Shown here piece after piece: positions 58,401 to 64,000 of a DNA stretch of 64,000 nt (position 1 is its first letter; every line of letters begins with the position of its first letter). The stretch is from Pycnococcus provasolii (taxonomy: Eukaryota > Chlorophyta > Pseudoscourfieldiophyceae > Pseudoscourfieldiales). Made by a program: the position numbers and the translations under genes. Location of the stretch: the NCBI GenBank assembly GCA_049487715.1, contig CP150565.1:310001-374000 (forward strand), written 5' to 3'. The notes under the pieces are model-generated. The model did no database searches and was not told the origin of the DNA. It saw only the letters and a list, made by a program, of their open reading frames with translations.

Positions 58401-59592
58401 GAGCATCTACATGATCCCAACGTATGCGAATGCCTGCATTGTCTTTCTGTACCACGAGATTGTGCGTCCCGCCTTTTCCGTGCTCTGCTGCTGTTCCACC
58501 GCATGCTGCCAACGCCGTCGCGGGGGAGACTTTTCGTCGCGTGGAACGAATTCCACCATCGCCTTCGATGTCACGCGTAAGAATATGCCATCTTCAAGAG
58601 CGAGTCGATCGAGCCGAGGCGGCACGGGTGCTGAATCCGGTCATGGCACGACGACGGAGGCTTCAGCTTCAGCAACCACCAGCGGCATATACGAGTTTGC
58701 GCCGGTATTGTGGAGGCAGGCGCTTGCTTGTACATGGCCGCACATCTGTGTGGTGATGATTCTGCTCGGCGGACTTGCTTACGGCATTTATGGTATCTAC
58801 GCTGACCCAAGAAAGGGCGGCGCCATTGGCCTTCTCTCCGCGGGTTTGTGGGGTGTGCTAATTATATTCCTGGTATGGCCACCTTTGGCAACGCTCGTTC
58901 CGTCGATTACATGCTGTTGCGTTTCCAGTGGTGATGGTGATGAGATGGAAGAAACGACGCAGAAAGACGGGAGTGTCGACACCGTCGTCGTTGTCACCGC
59001 CGAGGAAGCACATGCCGAGGATGACGACATACATTCCATCATCCGCCGATCGGCTGACGATAGCCATGGTGTAATTTCTGCCGCAACCACCGCGCGATCG
59101 GTGATATCGCGGCGACAAAGCGGTGCTGGCCGTGTACATGGCGTCGTGCCATTTGCGGAGCTCACGCCTCGACCGATGACACTTGGCAGTGCCACGCATT
59201 TTGGTATGCATTCTACGACGAGGGCAACGGCGAGTTGCACTCACACTCCCAGGCAGCACCTGCCACACCGACAGCGACACTCAAGTTCTCTCTGGTCCGC
59301 TCCTCCATCTCCATCACGACTTCCGTTCGCACATCAAAGCACATCAGTAGCTCGTCCTCCAGCTCCCATGCTCGACGCAATGACCTTAACGACCTTGGCT
59401 GGATTATCCGCGGGAGAGGCTTCAAGTCCACCACCATCACCACCGTGCAGCGACGATTCCGAGGAAGAGCCGCCATCATCAGATGAGAACACAACGTGTT
59501 CCACGGCGCCAGTCATGTTCTACGTCGCTAACGCCGCAATCTTGCTGGCACTCGTCGCCCTCGCGTTGTGGGATGCGATAGTAGTTGTGTAG
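55485..59592 (+). CDS. Ankyrin-repeat GT2 membrane glycosyltransferase (proposed two-exon gene)
   Basis: Frame 1 from ATG 55485 (MADIQQPVCTFYMAW) has a membrane helix (GLVSFVVLPLLLWAVPSLIL) and two to three ankyrin repeats (DGFTALHAACVSGNESAASW, HTPLHYAAAGGHANIVKNLL, GRTPIMIARAH). Frame 2, to 59592, has two helices, then a processive GT2 domain: VIPCLSEP, HVLDDGARDD, CLDSDMVPR, TEDHATSLVL and QRRRWAVG, the D,D,D,Q-x-x-R-W set of cellulose- and chitin-synthase-like enzymes, then several membrane helices. The frames overlap at 56221-56522. A 100-base intron, 56357-56456 (donor GTACCG, acceptor CAGCCAG), joins them in phase and gives 1,335 residues. LLEDVVLDTFR after the junction echoes ILEDAVLDTYR before it. 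Two separate genes remain possible. The polysaccharide made is unknown. Confidence 0.78.
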
Positions 59593-59701
59593 TACACGAA
59601 AAGTTTTTGAAATTGTTGTAAAGATATGAAAAAACAAAGATTTTTGATAGTGTTACTGTCAGTACATTTCACTAGCAAAACGTGCAGTGGGACATAATCT
59701 G

Positions 59702-61780
59702 TTAAAGTCTCTCACATGATCCACTAATGAGAGGCTTTGTCATTTTGATGGGATGCGCCTCCGTGTTGAACACCCAAGTATCCAGCGGAATTGTATCGTC
59801 GTCAGAAAAGAGCAGATACATGTACTTGAGCGTTTCCGCGAGGAAGAAGCTCTGCATTGCATCGTCCTTCTGTGGATTCAGAAGTCTCACGTCCAACAAA
59901 CCTGCATAGCCAACGGTGTGGCGACAATTCTTCTCAATTGCCTGGAAAATGTTCCATCCCCAGTCACGATACTTGACATCCTTTGTCATTCTCCACAGCA
60001 GGAAGAGACTTTCCACCGTCTCCGGACGAAGTACGTACTTTGCTTCGAAGGGCTGTACTTCTACCTCAGGTGAATTTGAAATGGTGCTATATTCAGGTGC
60101 CAATCCGCTCGGCTGCTTTGCGTACAGATTGTAGCAGAATTCGCCAATCTTTTCCGCAGCCTCTCGGTACCTCGCGCGACGCCAGCTATCCAGATTGTCA
60201 AGTTGCATCACGCCAAGCGCAAGCATGCCAGGCACAAAGCAAACCAGGTGATGAAAGCTGCGACCGGGCGCGCCGTTTCGATTCTCGTCAACATACGTCA
60301 AACCACTGGGTGTCGTGGCAACGAGTTTGTTTAGCATTCCGTCCATGCTCTGAACCCACGATTCGGCGTGTCTCGTGTACGAGGGATCCTGGCGCGTCAT
60401 CAGGAATATTTTCAGAAGGTACTCATAGTACGAGTCTCCCATAGCGCCCAAGCTGATGTGACTTCCATGTGGCGTGCCGTCCGTCGCGATGGCTATCGGC
60501 AGAAAAGGCTTATCCTTCATCTCGTCCAGGAGCACATTCTCAGCCTTACAGGCGATCGTGCCGTACGAGAGATCGCGCGATCGGTCGGTGAGTGCCTGAA
60601 ATTCGAGCTGCTCGGTGCCAACGTCGGCGAGTACGAGATACGGGTTGTCGATGTTTGGGTTCCCATTGTCGAGGCGAATGAGGTTCCTGGGAAGGCCAGA
60701 CGACGTGGATTCAAATGAAGGTTTCAGGCGACTCGCAACTTTCGACGCCTTCTCCACGAACACACGATCTCCGCTGAGGTCGTGCGCGCTGAGCAAGCCT
60801 CCGATGATGCGTATCGTCGTCTCGAAGTGCGAGATATACACGCCGCCCTTATCTTCGACGGTGAATTTGCTAGCCACCCAGTCTCGCGCGTCTCTGAACT
60901 CGTCTTTCAGCCCCATGATCCAGAGGGTGTCAAGGCTATCAATAATTGTCGCACCGAGTCCGCCGAAGTTGTTGATGCCATTCTGTGACAGAGGTCTTAG
61001 CTCGTCGAAACCAAACGCGTGCTTCTTGTAGCCATCCCAGGCGTGTCGCATGGCGTTCACCACAGCCTGCTGTCGCGTGACGTCGGCGTTGCTGCTGCTG
61101 CTGCTGCTGCTGGTCTTCTGTGAGGCTTGAGGTGGAGGTGGAGTTGGGGGAGGAGGAGGAGGAGGAGGAGGAGGAGGAGGATTCTGCTCTGGTTTCTTCC
61201 AGGCGTTCACCAGTGACTGGTGAATCACCGCAGCCTGTTGTCGCGTGACGTCGGCGTTGCTGCTGCTGGTGGTCTTTTGTGAGGCTTGAGGTTGACTTTG
61301 GGCTTGCGTATTGACTTTCGGTTGCGCCACGAGAGTGGCAGTCGCCATACTGCTCGCTTCTGTTTTGGCTGCTGTCTCTATTGCTTTTGCTTTTGCTTTT
61401 GCTGCGTGCGTGGGAAAGGAAGATGCGTCGGCGTCGTCGGAAAATGGTGCTGTTTGTTTTGAGTGGCGATGTAATGTCAATGCGGCTAAGGCGGACATGA
61501 CGAGAAGTAAAGCCATTAGGAAGAGAAGTCGCGCGCGTTTGCGTATTGAAGATTTCGCGGATCGAGCCAGAAGCACCGCCGGCGTGTGGTGCAGCTTCTT
61601 CGACGAGATCGCAACATCAGAGACATCGTCAACGACATCGGAAGAATCGGATAATCTGGAAATATCAACGTGCACCGCCCCCGAAGAACCGCCTAACCCA
61701 ACCATAGACCGAGGCCGACCGCCTAACCCAACCATAGACGACGACAGAGGCCCTGACCCAACCATAGGCCGAGACGACAT
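59702..61780 (-). CDS. GH47 alpha-1,2-mannosidase, type II membrane
   Basis: 692 residues from ATG 61780. It trims mannose from N-glycans in the ER or Golgi. The cytosolic tail has MVGLGG-type repeats; the anchor is LLFLMALLLVMSALAALTL. A long Ala/Gln/Ser/Pro stem with two SSNADVTRQQA blocks and a 12-Pro run follows. The catalytic domain begins AMRHAWDGYKKHAFGFDELRP, then GLGATIIDSLDTLWIMGL, HFETTIRIIGGLLSAH, GAMGDSYYEYLLKIF, LRPETVESLFLLWR and WVFNTEAHPI, whose Thr is the usual calcium ligand; catalytic acids lie in the DSLDTL, FETTIR, GDSYYEY and RPETVES segments. It converges with the ankyrin-GT2 gene, ~110 bases apart. Confidence 0.95.
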   Translation of the reverse strand: MSSRPMVGSGPLSSSMVGLGGRPRSMVGLGGSSGAVHVDISRLSDSSDVVDDVSDVAISSKKLHHTPAVLLARSAKSSIRKRARLLFLMALLLVMSALAALTLHRHSKQTAPFSDDADASSFPTHAAKAKAKAIETAAKTEASSMATATLVAQPKVNTQAQSQPQASQKTTSSSNADVTRQQAAVIHQSLVNAWKKPEQNPPPPPPPPPPPPTPPPPQASQKTSSSSSSSNADVTRQQAVVNAMRHAWDGYKKHAFGFDELRPLSQNGINNFGGLGATIIDSLDTLWIMGLKDEFRDARDWVASKFTVEDKGGVYISHFETTIRIIGGLLSAHDLSGDRVFVEKASKVASRLKPSFESTSSGLPRNLIRLDNGNPNIDNPYLVLADVGTEQLEFQALTDRSRDLSYGTIACKAENVLLDEMKDKPFLPIAIATDGTPHGSHISLGAMGDSYYEYLLKIFLMTRQDPSYTRHAESWVQSMDGMLNKLVATTPSGLTYVDENRNGAPGRSFHHLVCFVPGMLALGVMQLDNLDSWRRARYREAAEKIGEFCYNLYAKQPSGLAPEYSTISNSPEVEVQPFEAKYVLRPETVESLFLLWRMTKDVKYRDWGWNIFQAIEKNCRHTVGYAGLLDVRLLNPQKDDAMQSFFLAETLKYMYLLFSDDDTIPLDTWVFNTEAHPIKMTKPLISGSCERL
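61084..61300 (-). repeat. Internal duplication in the mannosidase stem
   Basis: A block coding QASQKT-SSS-NADVTRQQA, with a (CTG)n/(CAG)n run, occurs twice: at about 61,060-61,130 and about 61,220-61,295. Between them lies a (GGA)n tract coding the proline run. This is in-frame low-complexity expansion. Confidence 0.8.
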
Positions 61781-63097
61781 AACTTCCGACGCGTGCTAAC
61801 CACTTCGAAACTTCTCAACTAACAAGAGAAGAGGAACAAAACAAGATCAGATGCGACGACACGCGCGATAATGGTGTCGCATGAAAAAAAGTCCGAGGGA
61901 ATTTGGGCGGGACAAACCTCCCGCCCTTTTTTGATCCGGGGATACCTCCTTGGTCAATGTGACTGGTCAGGCCCGGGTCCCGCTTCTTGCTTGCTGGTGC
62001 CTTGGAGTCCCCACTCACGCGCGCGAAAGGATTTGTGCTGTTGGGGCGGACGATGTGGTGGGAGAGTGCACGCCAACGTTCCGGAGCGTCGGCTACGCCG
62101 CCGCCGACGCCGACGACGACAGAGCACGCCACGCGCGGTGGCTACGCCGTTTCGCAGAAGCTCGAGTGCGGGAAGGGAGGCGGGGGAGAGAGCCAAGAAA
62201 ATAAAAGTCGCTGTCACGGTCGTCGACGGCGTGTACTACACGCGAGTTGCAGTGGGCCGCGTCACGACCATCGCGTGAGGAAATGTGGTCCGAAAAGAAA
62301 AGGGTCAGAAAGTTGCCCTGAAAGAAGAGTGTCAACGCGTAGTTTAAACTTTTTCGCAGCGACAGCAACGACGGGTTGCCGCCGCCGATGAAAGCGTTGC
62401 AGAACGCACTCGGCCCCGCGTACCAGGAGGCACGCAGCGAAGACGTGTTTGTGCTGGAGGGAAGAGATGGCGCCACGATCGTGGAGCAAGCAGTGAACAT
62501 GGCGCCGTGCCACCTGCCGGACATCGATGGGACGGTGGACGCGTCGCTGATGCGCTCAGTGTGGCGATGTGAAGGATGCCCCCGACCGGTGCCCCCGAGG
62601 AGAAAATCCTGGAGAGAGGGGGTCCTGTCGGAGGAGGGACCTCTCGGGAGGGGTTCCCCCCCTCCCGGGCTGCCGGGGAGCGGGGACCCCGGCGGAGGTG
62701 GGAGAACTCTGGAATCCTCTCTCCCACCCAGGCAGCTCCCCTGGGGGGGGGTGCCCGGGAGAGTGAATCTCAGCCTTTGAAATCCTACTCCTGACAAACA
62801 AAAAGCAACGGGTCCCTCTCGGAGATATGCTTTTCTTCTCGAGAAGGGGGGGTCCCGGGAATTTCTGCACCAGGAAATCTCCTGGGAAAAAAGCTTTTTG
62901 CCACCTCGGATAACCCTCTCCCAACGGCGGGCCCGCTACACGCTGTCGCACTCCTGTTGACTACCGTACATACAAGCCCTCTGTCTTCCACTGTTGTCAC
63001 TGTCCGTGGCAGTGTGTGTCCGTGCACAGCGGCTGTGTGTGTCATTTTGTCTTGGCTCTTGGGCTCTTTGTCTTGGCTCTCATCATTTTATCATCAA
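61781..63097. other. Region without a complete gene; possible decayed coding sequence
   Basis: Around 62040-62215 and 62360-62580, one plus frame (coordinates divisible by 3) reads protein-like segments: ADDVVGECTPTFRSVGYAAA and, after three in-frame stops, ALQNALGPAYQEARSEDVFV, LEGRDGATIVEQ and CHLPDIDGTVDASLMRSVWR. I do not recognise them. The stops suggest a pseudogene or missed introns. From 62,580 to 62,940 there are G/C-rich blocks such as GGGGTTCCCCCCCTCCC and a G tract near 62745. Confidence 0.35.
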
Positions 63098-64000
63098 ATG
63101 GTGATAACTTCTCCTCACAGTCACAGGCTTGGTGTGCAGGCTTCGGCTACTTGTCAACGTCATTCTTCGAAGGTGTCTTCCCATGGTTCGTTGGCGAAAA
63201 AACGTGGTGGTGGTAATGGCTCTCCCACTTCAAAGTTCAACCGCCTCTCGCTGCACCGTCCCTTGTCGCCCATACGCACGCGGCGCGCGCACACCACCCT
63301 GAGGCCGCGCTCCGTCATGACCAAGGTGGGTTCGGGGGACCCGTCAGGGAACCAAACGACGTCGGTCACGACAGATGACCTGCTCACGCTCATCACAGAG
63401 GCGGAGTCGTCGGCTTCTGCGTCCGAAAATGAAGAAGAGAGTGATGCCGCCGACGTCCTTCCTCAGCCTGAGGAAGAAAATAACGATGGCGGCGACGCAC
63501 CACCAGCAGCAACTGCAACTACATCGCGCGATATTCCGACGCGAGGTGCGATGCAGTTCCAAGACGAACATTTCAACGCAAGGCCTACGCGAGGTTCGCG
63601 CCAGTTTTTGGAGGAAATGAAAGGAAGTATTGACCAACCGGACGTGCTGAGATCTTTCATGGAAGAACAAAAGGAAAAGTTGTCGCTGATTTCCAAGCAC
63701 GTCACGAAGGTGAAAGAGGAAATGATGCTGAAAGAGAAGGAACAGCAAACAACTACAGCAGCAGCAGCAGCAGCAGCAACAACAACGGGCGACGACGCAG
63801 CAGTTCCCTCGAAGAAGTCGATGTCCGAGGTGGAGCGAAAGCTTGCAGAAATTGCCAAGATGAGAGAGGCGTCGTTGACGGCGCTCGCGAAAGCAAGGGA
63901 GTTGCAGAACCGAAAGGACAGCAACAAAACGAACGCGACCAAGAGCGTGGACGAACTGAAGGAGGAGCTGAAAAATACCACATTTGCTGCAAGGGCGCTG
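63098..64000 (+). CDS. Coiled-coil protein with transit-like N-terminus, C-terminus outside the window
   Basis: 301 codons are open from ATG 63098 to the window's end with no stop. The first ~75 residues (MVITSPHSHRLGVQASATCQ ... RLSLHRPLSPIRTRR) are rich in Ser, Arg and His and poor in acids, like a plastid transit peptide. Acidic, Ser/Ala-rich sequence follows (LLTLITEAESSASASENEEE), then helical regions (RQFLEEMKGSID, EEQKEKLSLISKHVTKVKEE, SEVERKLAEIAKMREASLTA), probably coiled coil. A (GCA)n run codes seven Ala. Any catalytic domain would be downstream; the family is unknown. Confidence 0.65.
   Translation, partial: MVITSPHSHRLGVQASATCQRHSSKVSSHGSLAKKRGGGNGSPTSKFNRLSLHRPLSPIRTRRAHTTLRPRSVMTKVGSGDPSGNQTTSVTTDDLLTLITEAESSASASENEEESDAADVLPQPEEENNDGGDAPPAATATTSRDIPTRGAMQFQDEHFNARPTRGSRQFLEEMKGSIDQPDVLRSFMEEQKEKLSLISKHVTKVKEEMMLKEKEQQTTTAAAAAAATTTGDDAAVPSKKSMSEVERKLAEIAKMREASLTALAKARELQNRKDSNKTNATKSVDELKEELKNTTFAARAL

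Overview
This is nuclear DNA of a unicellular eukaryote, most probably a green alga of the picoplanktonic 'prasinophyte' kind (inference). The grounds are GT-AG introns, many with a GTACGT donor; a thylakoid CAS-like protein with a green-lineage-type transit peptide; a plastid-type carotenoid cleavage dioxygenase; and eukaryotic PDK1, BRCA2, Nup35, Golgi GH47 and GT29 proteins. Short TTAGGG/CCCTAA tracts lie between genes. Genes are dense, GC-rich and intron-poor on both strands. No bacterial operon, CRISPR array or rRNA gene is seen.

Layout. 1-1.6 kb: 3' part of an unknown membrane protein (-). 2.3-3.4 kb: remnants, including an OrfB/TnpB-Fanzor-like fragment. 3.6-9.5 kb: BRCA2 (-) with nine BRC repeats. 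9.9-11.3 kb: RGG-rich protein with a possible UAP56-binding motif (-). 12-15.1 kb: ribonucleotide reductase large subunit (+). 15.5-17.5 kb: bestrophin-like channel (-). 20-24.2 kb: a very large sensor channel joining extracellular Cache-like modules to a GluR0-type potassium pore (+). 24.7-25.4 kb: a 61-residue two-exon gene (-). 26-27.3 kb: CAS/rhodanese-like plastid protein (+). 27.5-29.3 kb: PDK1 kinase with a frame break (-). 29.4-30.6 kb: GH18 protein (-). 30.6-32.8 kb: repeat-rich gap with a Ty3/gypsy remnant.

32.9-34.9 kb: secreted Tyr-rich protein whose 3' end is small in-phase exons coding LRR-like repeats (+). 35.3-37.2 kb: carotenoid dioxygenase (+). 37.6-40.2 kb: coiled-coil protein (+). 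40.9-41.9 kb: Nup35 (+). 42-42.7 kb: thioredoxin-like ferredoxin with TPR-like tail (-). 43.7-50.3 kb: cobalamin-dependent methionine synthase whose front half is duplicated in tandem, the first copy broken by one inserted base (+). 51.4-53.2 kb: sodium:solute symporter (+). 53.6-61.8 kb: a carbohydrate group of a GT29 sialyltransferase-like protein (+), an ankyrin-GT2 protein (+) and a GH47 mannosidase (-). 63.1 kb to the end: 5' part of a coiled-coil protein (+).

Themes. BRCA2 and RNR serve recombination repair and dNTP supply. The bestrophin-like protein and the Cache-GluR0 protein are ion channels. The sialyltransferase-like, GT2 and GH47 proteins point to the secretory pathway and cell surface. 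The strongest candidates for undescribed biology are the Cache-GluR0 channel, the homogenised BRC array with a second FxxA-type repeat array, the duplicated methionine synthase, and the exon-per-repeat LRR gene. All identifications are by eye; no search was run.
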